42,518 bases of DNA from an uncultured Lachnospiraceae bacterium (GTDB taxonomy: Bacteria > Bacillota > Clostridia > Lachnospirales > Lachnospiraceae): NCBI GenBank assembly GCA_947037115.1, contig CAMQTN010000017.1, positions 1-42,518 of the forward strand, given 5' to 3'. A model generated the notes under the pieces. It was given only the letters and a program-made list of their open reading frames with translations. It did no database searches and was not told the origin of the DNA. The position numbers were made by a program, and so were the translations under genes. Positions within the stretch are counted from its first letter, which is position 1; every line of letters starts with the position of its first letter. Shown here one piece after another: positions 15,369-24,364 of this stretch.

Positions 15369-16889
15369 TTATTCTTCCCCGCTTTCTTCTTCCTCCAAAA
15401 TCTCTTCTTCCTCTTCCAACGGTATGGGTACGTCGATGTACTCTTCCGTGTACGCCTCGCCAAGCACCTGCCCCATAATCTGCTCTGACAACGCCTTGAG
15501 CTCATCGTTGGCATCGTCGCCCTCCCAGATTTTGGCAAAGGCAATTTCCAGTTCCACCCAGAAATTGCTTGTCTCTATCATCTTCGGCATGGGAACCGAG
15601 CGGGCGTATTCCTCCAGAAAGGCCGCCGCATTGGGATCATCATAGGTCTTTCCCCCGCTGTGCACAGGAAGCTTTCCTGTCCTCGTGTAGAGATCATCCG
15701 TGTTATACTGGGTCAGATACACCGCAAATTCATTTGCCATATCCTTCTTCGTGGAATAGCCGTTGACTCCCACACACTGCGTCACGGACAGGGAAGCCGA
15801 CTCCAGCTCCCCGCTCACATCGGGCACTCTGGACACCCCATAATCATAAGCGAAACCGCCTTCTTCACGGGCCTTCTCCAATTTCGACAAAGCGTCCGAA
15901 GTAGCCACCGTGTAGACTATCTTTCCGTCCAAAAAGTCCTGCAGAACACCATCGTAACTGATCTCTTTCGTATCGATAGAGAAAAACTGGTTCAGGTTCT
16001 GATACACTCTGAGGGCACGGATCGCATTTTCGTTATAAATATGGATGGAGTCCGCATTGTCGCCGTCTTCGCCGCCCACATCAATATATTTTCCCACAAT
16101 AAAATAATTGTAGAAGATATCCGACACGTCCCACTTAAAAATCGCCTCCACCTGCTCCGGCGCATCGTACACATCGGCAAAGGACAAAATCTCGTCTATC
16201 GTCTGGGGAATGGTCTCCTCGACCTTCGCTTCCACGTCCTGCGCAGAGACTTCCTCCTGATCATGCGCTTCCTGAATTTCTTCTTCCACGTCGCCGCTGT
16301 CGGCCTGCTGCTGCGCATCCTCCGCCAGCGCCTGATCCCGCTCGGCCTCTATCTGCGCCCTCGCCCAGTCCTCCAGATAGGTTCTGTTATAGAGAAGGCA
16401 GCTTGTCTCATAGTAGAAAGGGTAACCGATCTGTTTATCATGATAGGTCACCGCACAAACCGCCGACTGCGGCAGCATATCCGCCATAGGCAGAACCCCC
16501 TCCGGCAGTTTCACTTCACTGGCCAGGCCCGCAAGATACGCCTTTTCCAGAGAATCATTGCTGACAATATACAGATCCGGCACTTCCTCCGTCTGCAGGG
16601 AAGCCTGGTTGATCGTCTCCAGATACTCCAGACCCTGCGTGTAGACCGGAACCACCCGCACCTCATCCTGATATTCACTGTAGGAGACAGCCACACTGTT
16701 CAGATAATCTGTGAGGGTCTCGTCCGCATACCACAAGTACAGGGTTTCCCTATGTCCAAAGAGGGTTTCGTCCGTCTCCCCTTCCGTCTCCTCAGACCGC
16801 ACCGACAGGCCGAATTTCCCCGCGCCGTACAGACCGCCTGCAATCAGCGCGATCGCAAGGATCATCATCAATCTTTTTTTCAGAGTCAC
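15369..16889 (-). CDS. Membrane-anchored extracellular solute-binding protein, coupled to argD
   Basis: A 506-residue protein starting at GTG 16889, with AAGGAG 7 bases upstream and the start overlapping the argD stop (GTGA). One N-terminal hydrophobic helix (about 7-24) without a lipobox anchors it. The rest has the fold pattern of family 1 solute-binding proteins (YLWYADETLTDYL, DLYIVSNDSLEKAYL, GYPFYYETSCLLYNR), as found with sugar ABC importers. Two oddities: a highly acidic, Gln-rich insertion of about 50 residues (176-228), and a tail that is almost all Glu. No permease or ATPase gene lies nearby. Coupling to an arginine-synthesis gene suggests an amino-acid-related or sensory role, but this is inference. 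Confidence 0.75.
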   Translation of the reverse strand: MTLKKRLMMILAIALIAGGLYGAGKFGLSVRSEETEGETDETLFGHRETLYLWYADETLTDYLNSVAVSYSEYQDEVRVVPVYTQGLEYLETINQASLQTEEVPDLYIVSNDSLEKAYLAGLASEVKLPEGVLPMADMLPQSAVCAVTYHDKQIGYPFYYETSCLLYNRTYLEDWARAQIEAERDQALAEDAQQQADSGDVEEEIQEAHDQEEVSAQDVEAKVEETIPQTIDEILSFADVYDAPEQVEAIFKWDVSDIFYNYFIVGKYIDVGGEDGDNADSIHIYNENAIRALRVYQNLNQFFSIDTKEISYDGVLQDFLDGKIVYTVATSDALSKLEKAREEGGFAYDYGVSRVPDVSGELESASLSVTQCVGVNGYSTKKDMANEFAVYLTQYNTDDLYTRTGKLPVHSGGKTYDDPNAAAFLEEYARSVPMPKMIETSNFWVELEIAFAKIWEGDDANDELKALSEQIMGQVLGEAYTEEYIDVPIPLEEEEEILEEEESGEE

Positions 16890-18100
16890 TTCTGCTCTCC
16901 TTCTGCCTCTGCGACACACTCACGCAGAATCCCAATCATGTCGTCCACATGCTTCTCCTCAATAATAAGAGGCGGTACAAAGCGGATAATGTCCGTCCCT
17001 GCGTTGATCAGCACCAGCCCCTTATCCATGGCCCGTTTGATAATACTGCCCACCGGCCTGTCAAACACAAGTCCCTGCATAAGTCCCACGCCGCGCCGTG
17101 TCTGCACACAGGAAAAGTCTGCCACCAGCCCGTCGAGGCGCTCTGCAAGATAAGCGCCCACCTTTTCCACATTGGCAAGCACTCCCTGCTTTTCAAACAG
17201 CTCAATCACCTTGCAGACCGCCGCCCCTGCCAACGGATTCCCACCGTAGGTCGTGCCGTGGTCTCCCGCTGCCAAAGATGCGCTTCCCACTTTCTCCGTC
17301 ATCAGAAACGCCCCCACCGGCACGCCGCAGCCAAGGGCCTTGGCCGTTGTCATCACATCCGGCTTAATGCCGTAATGCTGCCAGGCAAACATGTGCCCTG
17401 TCCGACCCATGCCGCACTGAATTTCATCCAGAATCATCAGAATATCCCGCTCATCGCAGAGCGCTCTTACCTTTTCCATAAATTCCTGCGTCGCCGGGTA
17501 GATACCGCCCTCCCCCTGCACAGTCTCGAACATAATCGCGCAGGTTTTGTCCGTCACCTGCGCCATCACGCTGTCAAAGTCGTTCAGATCCGCAAATCTG
17601 ATATTGCCGATCATAGGCTCAAAGGCTTCCCTGTAATGGGGATTCCCCGTAACCGAAAGAGCTCCCATGGTACGCCCGTGGAAGGAATGGTTCATGGCAA
17701 TGATTTCATGATCCGTACGCCCGTCCTTCAGGTAAGCATATTTGCGCGCCGTCTTGATCGCGCCCTCCACGGCCTCCGCGCCGCTGTTCGTGAAAAAGAC
17801 ACGGTCCATGCCGGAAATGTCTTTGATCTTTTTAGCCGCCTCGATGGCCGGTACATTGTAATAATAATTTGAAGTATGGATGATTCTGTCAATCTGGTCT
17901 TTCAGAGCGCCGTTGTATGCCTCGTTGCAATAGCCCAGCGCAAACACGGCGATGCCCGCCACAAAATCCAGATATTTCTTTCCATCCATATCGTAGAGAT
18001 AGACGCCCTCCCCCCTGTCAAACACCACCTGATAACGGTTGTATGTGTGAAGCAGCGCCTTCTCCGCCTCGTCAATATAATTCTGCATTTCTGCGCTCAT
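16886..18100 (-). CDS. argD: Acetylornithine aminotransferase
   Basis: A 404-residue class III PLP-dependent aminotransferase that converts N-acetylglutamate semialdehyde to N-acetylornithine. Seen motifs: FFTNSGAEAVEGAIK (102-116), NHSFHGRTMG (137-146), LDEIQCGMGRTG (224-235) and the PLP lysine Lys254 in TTAKALGCG. It follows argB by 81 bases and overlaps the solute-binding protein gene. I chose the ATG at 18100, with AGAGGT about 7 bases upstream; an ATG immediately before it is also possible. Confidence 0.93.
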   Translation of the reverse strand: MSAEMQNYIDEAEKALLHTYNRYQVVFDRGEGVYLYDMDGKKYLDFVAGIAVFALGYCNEAYNGALKDQIDRIIHTSNYYYNVPAIEAAKKIKDISGMDRVFFTNSGAEAVEGAIKTARKYAYLKDGRTDHEIIAMNHSFHGRTMGALSVTGNPHYREAFEPMIGNIRFADLNDFDSVMAQVTDKTCAIMFETVQGEGGIYPATQEFMEKVRALCDERDILMILDEIQCGMGRTGHMFAWQHYGIKPDVMTTAKALGCGVPVGAFLMTEKVGSASLAAGDHGTTYGGNPLAGAAVCKVIELFEKQGVLANVEKVGAYLAERLDGLVADFSCVQTRRGVGLMQGLVFDRPVGSIIKRAMDKGLVLINAGTDIIRFVPPLIIEEKHVDDMIGILRECVAEAEGEQK

Positions 18101-18181
18101 CATTCTACCTCTTTCATTTTTGGCCCCTTCCGGCAAAGTTTCCCCACTGCATTTTCAGCCGCCGGACCCCTGTACGCCGTT

Positions 18182-19075
18182 TCAGGTTGTCTCCTTGTCC
18201 CGGTCTGCGATAATCGCCGTCCCGATACCGTGGTCGGTAAAGATCTCCAAAAGCAGACAGTGGGCGATCCGCCCGTCCAGAATATGCACCCTGTTGACGC
18301 CTTCTCTGATGGCGTCCGTGCAGTTTCCCAGCTTCGGAAGCATACCGCCGCCGATACAGCCGCTCTCAATCAGCTCCTCCGCCTGCGTGGCCGTCAGTCG
18401 CGAGATAAAGCTGGATTTGTCGTTGATATCCTTATACAGGCCTTCGATATCCGTGAGGAATACCAGCTTGTCCGCCCCTACCGCCCTGGCAATGGCGCAG
18501 GCCGCATCGTCCGCATTGATATTATAGGTCAAAAACTGATCGTCCAGTCCGATGGGCGCCACAATGGGAAGGAAATCTTTCTCCAGAAGATCGTAAATCA
18601 CCTTCGGGTCAACGCCGCAGATCTCCCCCACATAGCCGATATCCTGGCCGTCCGAGTATCTTTTCCTGCACTGCAGAAGCCCTGCGTCCTTACCGCTGAT
18701 ACCGACCGCCTTAACACCCAGTTCCTCCACCATCCTGACAAGGTTCTTATTGACTTTATTGAGAACCATCTCCGCAATCTCCATGGTCTCCCCGTCCGTC
18801 ACGCGAAGGCCGTTCACAAATCTGGCCTCCTTGCCGACCTTGCCGACCCAGCGGCTGATCTCCTTGCCGCCGCCGTGGACAATGATCGGCTTAAATCCCA
18901 CCAGCTTAAGAAGCGTCACGTCCTTGATCACGTTGCGCTGCAGTTCCTCATTGCTCATAGCGCTTCCACCGTACTTAACCACAATGATCTTTCTGTTGAA
19001 TTTCTGAATGTAAGGAAGGGCTTCAATCAGGACTTCCGCCTTCCCAAGAATTTTATTCATTTCCTGCTGTTCCAT
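18182..19075 (-). CDS. argB: Acetylglutamate kinase
   Basis: A 297-residue amino-acid kinase that phosphorylates N-acetylglutamate in the second step of arginine synthesis. Motifs: VVKYGGSAM near 32-40, [11 protein letters not shown] near 64-74, and [12 protein letters not shown] in the C-terminal half. It has the extra N-terminal helix (about 7-28) that arginine-inhibited hexameric forms carry and the E. coli enzyme lacks, so feedback inhibition by arginine is likely. The ribosome binding site is weak (AAAAGAAA). One copy of the GTTTACATAA decamer lies 29 bases upstream of its ATG. Confidence 0.93.
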   Translation of the reverse strand: MEQQEMNKILGKAEVLIEALPYIQKFNRKIIVVKYGGSAMSNEELQRNVIKDVTLLKLVGFKPIIVHGGGKEISRWVGKVGKEARFVNGLRVTDGETMEIAEMVLNKVNKNLVRMVEELGVKAVGISGKDAGLLQCRKRYSDGQDIGYVGEICGVDPKVIYDLLEKDFLPIVAPIGLDDQFLTYNINADDAACAIARAVGADKLVFLTDIEGLYKDINDKSSFISRLTATQAEELIESGCIGGGMLPKLGNCTDAIREGVNRVHILDGRIAHCLLLEIFTDHGIGTAIIADRDKETT

Positions 19076-19103
19076 TTTCTTTTACGTCTTCTTTCTATAT
19101 ATT

Positions 19104-19113
19104 TTATGTAAAC
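19104..19113 (-). repeat. GTTTACATAA decamer upstream of argB
   Basis: An exact copy reading GTTTACATAA on the gene strand, in the 154-base gap between argJ and argB. The remainder of this gap shows no other feature I can support. Confidence 0.6.
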
Positions 19114-19229
19114 CAATTATGCCGAATCATTACGCAGAAAGAATTTCCACTCTGCAAGGCAAAAGAGGAAATCGATGCGGTGACACCGTTGACCGGTGCC
19201 AGCGCGGCAGATGAAAACGCGGGCAAGTA

Positions 19230-20453
19230 TCAGCTTCTGTAGTCCGCGTTGATCTTCACATAATCATAGGTCAGATCGCAGCCCCAGGCCACAGCCTCGG
19301 CTTCACCCCTGTGCATATCCACAAGCACGCGCACCTCTGCCGCGGACAGAATCTTCGTCGCCTCCGCCTCATCGTAATCCGTCAGCATCCCGCCCTTGCA
19401 GATCTGCATGCGGTTCCCGTCGCTCTCGCAGAAAATATCCACCTGCTCCGGGTCAAAATCCACGCCGGCGTAGCCAAGCGCGCACATAATCCGCCCCACA
19501 TTGGCGTCATGCCCACAGATCATGGCCTTGGTCAGACTGGAGCAGATCACGGATTTACTTAAACGGCGCGCCTCCTGCTTGGTAGCCGCATGGATGACCT
19601 TCGTCTCAAAGAGAGCGGTTGCGCCTTCCCCGTCCCCGGCCATCTTTTTCGCCAGCGTCATATTTATATAGCCCAGCGCCTCCCTGAATTTGTCATAATC
19701 GGCGTTCTTTTCCGTAATCTCAGGATTACCCGCAAGGCCGTTCGCCAGCACCACCAGCGTATCGTTGGTGGAGGTGTCGCCGTCCACGGAAATCATGTTG
19801 AAAGTGTCCACCACATCCTCGCTCAGGGCCTCCTGCAAAAGCTCCCTGGAAATGGCAAGATCCGTCGTGATAAAGCCGAGCATGGTGCTCATATCCGGAT
19901 GGATCATGCCGGAGCCCTTGCACATGCCGCCGACAGTCACGGTCTTTCCCCCAACCTCAATCTGTACCGCCGCCTGCTTCGGCACGGTGTCTGTGGTCAT
20001 CATGGCCTCCACAGCATCCTGTCCGGCCTCGGGTGTGTCGGACTTCGCCCTGACCAACTTCTCCACACCGGCCATAATCCTGTCCACGGGAAGCTGCCAG
20101 CCGATCACGCCCGTGGAAGCCACCAGAACGGCATCCTCCGGGATGTCCAGTTCCTGCGCAGCCTTTTGGGCCGTCTGCCTGCAGCACTCGTAACCCTGTT
20201 TTCCCGTGCAGGCGTTTGCGATACCGGCATTGACAACAACTGCCTGCGCGTAAGGAGAATGGGCCACGACTTCCCTGTCCCATAAAACGGGCGCCGCTTT
20301 CACCACATTGCCGGTAAACACTCCGGCTGCGCGACAGGGCACCCGACTGTAAATTAAGGACATGTCCTTTCTGTTCTTATATTTAATGTCCGCCTCCACA
20401 CCGGCCGCTTCAAAACCGGCCGCCGCAGTGACGCCTCCTTCTATGATCTTCAT
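19230..20453 (-). CDS. argJ: Bifunctional ornithine acetyltransferase / N-acetylglutamate synthase
   Basis: A 407-residue ArgJ that recycles the acetyl group from N-acetylornithine to glutamate; many forms can also use acetyl-CoA. It is made as a precursor that cuts itself before Thr190 in GSGMIHPDMSTMLGF (181-194); Ser replaces the common Ala just before that Thr. STGVIG is at 113-118. AGGAGG lies 5 bases before the ATG. It is the first gene of the argJ-argB-argD operon. argC, often found before argJ, is absent here. Confidence 0.93.
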   Translation of the reverse strand: MKIIEGGVTAAAGFEAAGVEADIKYKNRKDMSLIYSRVPCRAAGVFTGNVVKAAPVLWDREVVAHSPYAQAVVVNAGIANACTGKQGYECCRQTAQKAAQELDIPEDAVLVASTGVIGWQLPVDRIMAGVEKLVRAKSDTPEAGQDAVEAMMTTDTVPKQAAVQIEVGGKTVTVGGMCKGSGMIHPDMSTMLGFITTDLAISRELLQEALSEDVVDTFNMISVDGDTSTNDTLVVLANGLAGNPEITEKNADYDKFREALGYINMTLAKKMAGDGEGATALFETKVIHAATKQEARRLSKSVICSSLTKAMICGHDANVGRIMCALGYAGVDFDPEQVDIFCESDGNRMQICKGGMLTDYDEAEATKILSAAEVRVLVDMHRGEAEAVAWGCDLTYDYVKINADYRS

Positions 20454-20594
20454 ACCGTCCTCCTTAATGCCCCTCTGAAGTGTCTTATATCCATGCAGAG
20501 AATACCCCTATTGGGGCTCTCTTTTGTGTGAAACACAGTGCTTCCCGGCGTCCCGTCCAATGGCGGGACGTCTTTAGAAGCACTTTTCCACGCT
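20454..20594 (-). promoter_or_regulatory. Structured leader of argJ, possible cis-regulatory RNA
   Basis: The leader of about 140 bases contains a two-tier hairpin: outer stem AGTGCTTC/GAAGCACT (20577-20584 and 20537-20544) and inner stem CGTCCCG/CGGGACG (20564-20570 and 20549-20555). A second hairpin with CCCC-AATA-GGGG flanked by GAGA/TCTC lies at about 20497-20522. Neither is followed by a T tract in the direction of argJ. I do not recognise a known riboswitch or T-box motif. Confidence 0.45.
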
Positions 20595-20601
20595 TCTCAC
20601 T

Positions 20602-20630
20602 AATATACAATAAAACCGCCCTCATTGCAA
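20602..20630 (-). promoter_or_regulatory. Promoter of the argJ operon
   Basis: On the minus strand TTGCAA (20625-20630) and TATATT (20602-20607) are 17 bases apart. Transcription would start near 20595, giving the leader described above. Confidence 0.65.
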
Positions 20631-20638
20631 CCTCGCCG

Positions 20639-21424
20639 CTATCCGAGCGTCAGGCCGATCACTCTCTCAAGCTCCGTCACCATAAGATCCACGACAGTGG
20701 ACGCCGCCGGATCCTTAAACATGCTGTTCAAAAGCAGCCGGATATTCAGTTCAAAATTAACCGGCAGAATTTTACATTCCTCCACGCATACCTGTATCAG
20801 CCGCTTTTCTCCCGGATGCTGCTTTTCGTTCAGGGCAAAAACAATATCAAAATAGGAGTCGAGAAAGCGCTGGGCGCATTGGTTGATATTGACCATATCC
20901 TTCCGTTTCATGGCCTTTTCCATCTGCGTCATAAACGAAGGGACGCCGTACTTGATCAGATTCATATGATGGCTGATAATGTTATTTTTCAACTGCTGCG
21001 GATAAGGCATTGTATATTTTCCCTTTGCCGCCGCCAGATGTCCGCCTTTGTCATAGGCAATGCGCCCTGTCAGAAGACTGCCCCACATGCCGGTGCTACA
21101 CCCGTCAAGGGGTTCGTACCGCTCCGCCGCCCGGGCAACGCCCTCAAGAAATTCATCCAGATTCCGATAGACAATATCAAGCTCCGTGCCGTCCTTCATC
21201 ATACAGACGTCCTCATGCTCTCTGTAGTGATTGTCCAGCACCATACTGTCACAGTGCGGCTCCAGGATACCCCGTCTCTCCTCCGCGGGAATCATCTCTG
21301 TCACATAGACATACACGTCATAGTCGGAAAATGCATCATTCCTCCTGACGGCACGGGAACCGCCCAGCGCTATGGACCGCACCTGCGAAAATTTAGCAAA
21401 CTCATTAAAAATGTCCTGTACCAT
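20639..21424 (-). CDS. Nucleotidyltransferase with DUF4037 domain
   Basis: A 261-residue protein with the minimal nucleotidyltransferase signature GGSRA at 21-25 and SDYDVYVY at 33-40 (metal ligands Asp34 and Asp36), followed by a DUF4037 helical part containing HHMNLIKYGVPSF and IRLLLNSMFKDPA. Such proteins resemble aminoglycoside nucleotidyltransferases, but the natural substrate is unknown. I chose the ATG at 21424 because GGAGG lies 5 bases upstream; the ATG at 21436 would place that site inside the gene. Its end is close to the argJ promoter. Confidence 0.8.
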   Translation of the reverse strand: MVQDIFNEFAKFSQVRSIALGGSRAVRRNDAFSDYDVYVYVTEMIPAEERRGILEPHCDSMVLDNHYREHEDVCMMKDGTELDIVYRNLDEFLEGVARAAERYEPLDGCSTGMWGSLLTGRIAYDKGGHLAAAKGKYTMPYPQQLKNNIISHHMNLIKYGVPSFMTQMEKAMKRKDMVNINQCAQRFLDSYFDIVFALNEKQHPGEKRLIQVCVEECKILPVNFELNIRLLLNSMFKDPAASTVVDLMVTELERVIGLTLG

Positions 21425-21471
21425 AGTTACCTCCATGCCGGAGCATTTTGGGGTGAAGGTTTATCTTATTA

Positions 21472-22086
21472 CTAAGACTCCGCCGGCGCCTCCGCACCTG
21501 CTGCCGCCTCCATTCCCTCGGGCATTCCCACATCTGTCTCCGCATTCTCCGACGCCTCACGGGGATCTTCATACTCCTTCTCCTCCTCGTCGCCCCACAG
21601 AGAATCCCATTCCTTGTGTTCCTTTTCCATATTGATGGCCGCCATCTCCTTTGCCATCTTGTAGATATCCATATTGAAGTCCATCAGCTTCTTCTCGTCC
21701 TGCGCGGGTACCCTGTCTCCCCTGCTGATTCTTCTGGCGATCTCCAGGCACTTGGCCATCTCCTCGCCGTACTCCTTCATGGCGTCCGCCTGCTGCTTTG
21801 AGGCAATGCTGTTGAATATCCCTACCTCCTGATCGATCAGATCGTCAAGTGTCTTTTCGTCCTTTTTGATCAGTCCTGAGAGCTCGTCAATCTTTTCCTG
21901 CAGCTCCTTCTCCCGTTCCAGATAAGCCTCGGAAAATTCAAAGGTTACGCCCTCTTCTTCACTTTTCTTCCGGGCAGCTTCCATCTTTTCCCGGTTCTCT
22001 TTCTGTTGTTTTACAAAATCACTCTTCTGTCCTCTGAGGGAGCTTAACTGCTGCCTGTACAGTTTCTGCGCTTCACCAATTTTCAT
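21472..22086 (-). CDS. Coiled-coil protein of unknown function
   Basis: A 204-residue, highly charged protein without membrane segments. Residues 5-100 form long heptad-like coiled coils (for example KELQEKIDELSGLIKKDE), and the last 35 residues are acidic and Ala/Glu-rich. I do not recognise a named family. AGGAGG is followed by TTTACATAAT and then the ATG, so the recurrent decamer fills the space between ribosome binding site and start codon. The gene is divergent from the ECF sigma factor gene. Confidence 0.7.
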   Translation of the reverse strand: MKIGEAQKLYRQQLSSLRGQKSDFVKQQKENREKMEAARKKSEEEGVTFEFSEAYLEREKELQEKIDELSGLIKKDEKTLDDLIDQEVGIFNSIASKQQADAMKEYGEEMAKCLEIARRISRGDRVPAQDEKKLMDFNMDIYKMAKEMAAINMEKEHKEWDSLWGDEEEKEYEDPREASENAETDVGMPEGMEAAAGAEAPAES

Positions 22087-22087
22087 A

Positions 22088-22097
22088 TTATGTAAAC
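22088..22097 (-). repeat. GTTTACATAA decamer between ribosome binding site and start codon
   Basis: On the gene strand AGGAGG shares its last G with GTTTACATAA, and the ATG follows one base later. A 10-base Shine-Dalgarno spacing is at the long end of normal. Confidence 0.65.
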
Positions 22098-22448
22098 CTC
22101 CTGTCCGTCTCCTGATCTGACTGATGATATTATATATAAGAATATCGGCATAATATCAGGCCTTCTACAGTTTGCAATGATGTACAGCCTCATCCCCGGA
22201 AATCTTTTCCCTGACATAACCCAAAAAAGAAAAGTTTATGGTATAATTTTATGTTTCAATTATGTCAATGTCAATTTGATTTCAGCCGTTTTTCAAAAAA
22301 GACTGATTTCATTCAGGCAACGGCAGGTGATTGTATAAAAATAAATTTTCGGCGCACTGCAATTTTTCGGGTTCCAGAATTGTCTAATGTGTGTAAAGGT
22401 CAAAAAACTTAAGAGAGACAAATCAATTTACGAAAGGAGACTGGAGAT
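22098..22448. other. Divergent intergenic region before the ECF sigma factor gene
   Basis: About 350 AT-rich bases with no gene. A TGn-extended -10 element (TGGTATAAT) is at 22239-22247 on the plus strand. A 9-bp inverted repeat, TGATATTAT/ATAATATCA (22125-22133 and 22150-22158), overlaps a minus-strand TATAAT that could serve the coiled-coil gene. Nearer the sigma gene, GTCTAA at about 22382-22387 with TGCAAT upstream could be an ECF-type promoter, which I cannot confirm. Confidence 0.4.
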
Positions 22449-22967
22449 GTGGAACTTCTTGTAAAGAAGGCAAAAAGAGGTGACGCCGAAGCCTTTATAG
22501 AGCTGATTGAACAAAACAAGCAGAGCATGTACAGAGTTGCCAGAGGTTTTTTGCGTGAGGAGGAGGATGTGGCGGACGCTATGTCAGAGACAGTGCTGAC
22601 ATGCTATGAAAAAATCTGTACGCTGAAGCAGGACGCCTATTTTAAGACGTGGATGATCAGGATTATGATCAATCACTGCAAAAACATTCTGCGCACGCAG
22701 CGCAGGAGCATTGCCATGGAAAGTGTTCCCGAGATGGAAAACCAGGAGGCAGCGGTCGGAAGCGAGGGATTCCAGGAGCTGATTGAACCGTTGAAGGAGC
22801 AGGACCGCTGTATTTTTACACTGTACTATGTCTATGGCATGAAGGTGAGAGAAATTGCAGCGTATATGGAGATGAACGAGAATACTGTGACAACCCGTCT
22901 TAAACGCGGCCGGAATGCGCTGCGCAATGAGATGACAGGCAATCGGGAGTTAGGAGGGCGTGGATGA
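22449..22967 (+). CDS. ECF RNA polymerase sigma factor
   Basis: A 172-residue sigma-70-family factor with region 2 (about 10-75, ADAMSETVLTCYEKI and TWMIRIMINHCKN) and region 4 (about 112-165, KVREIAAYMEMNENTVTTRLKRGRNAL). It lacks regions 1 and 3, as group 4 factors do. The start is GTG at 22449, with GAAAGGAG about 9 bases upstream. Its stop overlaps the start of the next gene (ATGA), the typical layout of a sigma factor with its regulator. It probably directs a small envelope or stress regulon. Confidence 0.88.
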   Translation: MELLVKKAKRGDAEAFIELIEQNKQSMYRVARGFLREEEDVADAMSETVLTCYEKICTLKQDAYFKTWMIRIMINHCKNILRTQRRSIAMESVPEMENQEAAVGSEGFQELIEPLKEQDRCIFTLYYVYGMKVREIAAYMEMNENTVTTRLKRGRNALRNEMTGNRELGGRG

Positions 22968-24358
22968 ACCGCAAAATGGATGAAAGACTTCCGCAGGTGG
23001 TGGAAGACCGATTACAGGAGGCATATGAGGCAATACGGAAGGGAGAGATCAAACAGATGAAGAGCATGGTAAAATATAAAAACAGACATAGACGCTGGGT
23101 GAGCGTTGCGGCGGCGTTGATTATCCTTGTGTCAGTACCGTCAGTGGTATTTGCGGCAGTGACCTATTTCCAGAAAAGCGAGCACCGCAGGGAAGATCAG
23201 ATTACTTATGAATTTGTTTTGAATTATGAGCTGGTTCCGGGTGAATATCAGATCACCGCGGGCTATCTGCCGGACGGCATGCAGGATCGGGGCGACGGAA
23301 AATACCGCGGTGAAAACAATGCGTGGATTACCGTGATGCCCATCTATACCATGGCGGAATTGGAAAAGGCCAACGGGGAGATCGTGGTAAACGATATTGA
23401 TCAGGTGGAGCATACGGTTATCAACGGTATGGCGGCTGATGTGATCACCTTTAAAGAAGCAGAAAAACAGCAGGCGGATACGCATCTTTTCCTGTTTAAT
23501 GAAACCGAGGGGTATGTGCTCAATATCATTGCCGGCCATGATGTAGACCGGGAGGAACTGATCCAGTTTGCCGATAATCTGAACGTGGAGAGAACCGGCG
23601 ACGGCAGCTATGAAACGGCGGAAGAGAAGGCGCAAAGAGAAAAGGCCGAAGACGATGCGGCACAATTAGCGGCAGAGGGGGCCATGAACCAGGACGCGCT
23701 CATACAGCTTGGCATTCCGCAGGAGAAAGTGTATGCCGTCGGTGAGGAACTGCGCACATATCAGGGCGCTTACGGATACACGGTGACCGGGTATGAATTT
23801 CTGGACAGCATTGAGGGGTATGCGCAGGAAAACTTCTTCGATTACACCAGATTTGACGGCTGGCTGAACGAGGACAAGACGCTTCGCCCTTACACGAGAC
23901 AGCACTACAGTAATGGAACGCTTCTGTCCGAGGAAAAGACAGAGCAGAAAATCCTCAGCGTGGATGTTGATGTGCACTGCTATGAGCAGCAGGCGGGAGA
24001 GGTGCCGTTAGACTTTAACCTGGAATATGTGGATCAGAAGCCGGATGGTGTTTATACATGGAAAAAGGACTATTACAGCCCTGTTCCGGCAGAAAATTAT
24101 TACCTGCAGATGGACGACAGCGCCGTCTATATTGACAAGGCGGTCCATACCCAGGGCGAGGACCGGAAGGACTTTTTCTTCCATGATATGAAAAGCGGTG
24201 AAACACTCAGCTATACCCTGCTGTTTGTGATAGATGCAGACAGGACAGATGATTTCCTGCTGTATCCTTCCGGGAGTAATTACAGCCTTTGGCAGTACGA
24301 ATCGACGACGGCAAAAGAAATCAGGGAACAGCTTGAAGGATATATCCAGCTGCAGTAG
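22964..24358 (+). CDS. Membrane-anchored anti-sigma-like protein with DUF4367-type domain
   Basis: A 464-residue protein with a cytoplasmic N-terminus of about 45 residues, one membrane helix (about 46-66) and a large extracellular part. The first outer domain (about 92-207) begins EYQITAGYLPDGMQ and ends with FADNLNV, like DUF4367. A second, longer domain (about 250-450) ends in a beta-rich region, SGETLSYTLLFVIDADRTDD, like proteins annotated DUF4179/DUF5643. Overlap with the sigma gene and this topology indicate an anti-sigma factor that holds the sigma factor at the membrane until an outside signal arrives. The function is inferred from context. Confidence 0.75.
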   Translation: MNRKMDERLPQVVEDRLQEAYEAIRKGEIKQMKSMVKYKNRHRRWVSVAAALIILVSVPSVVFAAVTYFQKSEHRREDQITYEFVLNYELVPGEYQITAGYLPDGMQDRGDGKYRGENNAWITVMPIYTMAELEKANGEIVVNDIDQVEHTVINGMAADVITFKEAEKQQADTHLFLFNETEGYVLNIIAGHDVDREELIQFADNLNVERTGDGSYETAEEKAQREKAEDDAAQLAAEGAMNQDALIQLGIPQEKVYAVGEELRTYQGAYGYTVTGYEFLDSIEGYAQENFFDYTRFDGWLNEDKTLRPYTRQHYSNGTLLSEEKTEQKILSVDVDVHCYEQQAGEVPLDFNLEYVDQKPDGVYTWKKDYYSPVPAENYYLQMDDSAVYIDKAVHTQGEDRKDFFFHDMKSGETLSYTLLFVIDADRTDDFLLYPSGSNYSLWQYESTTAKEIREQLEGYIQLQ

Positions 24359-24364
24359 ACAGCC

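Noticed and set aside
19104..19229. Possible read-through extension of argJ: 41 sense codons follow its TGA stop
   Set aside because: A run of 41 open codons is not rare in DNA of this composition, ArgJ is already full length at its normal C-terminus, and there is no recoding signal.
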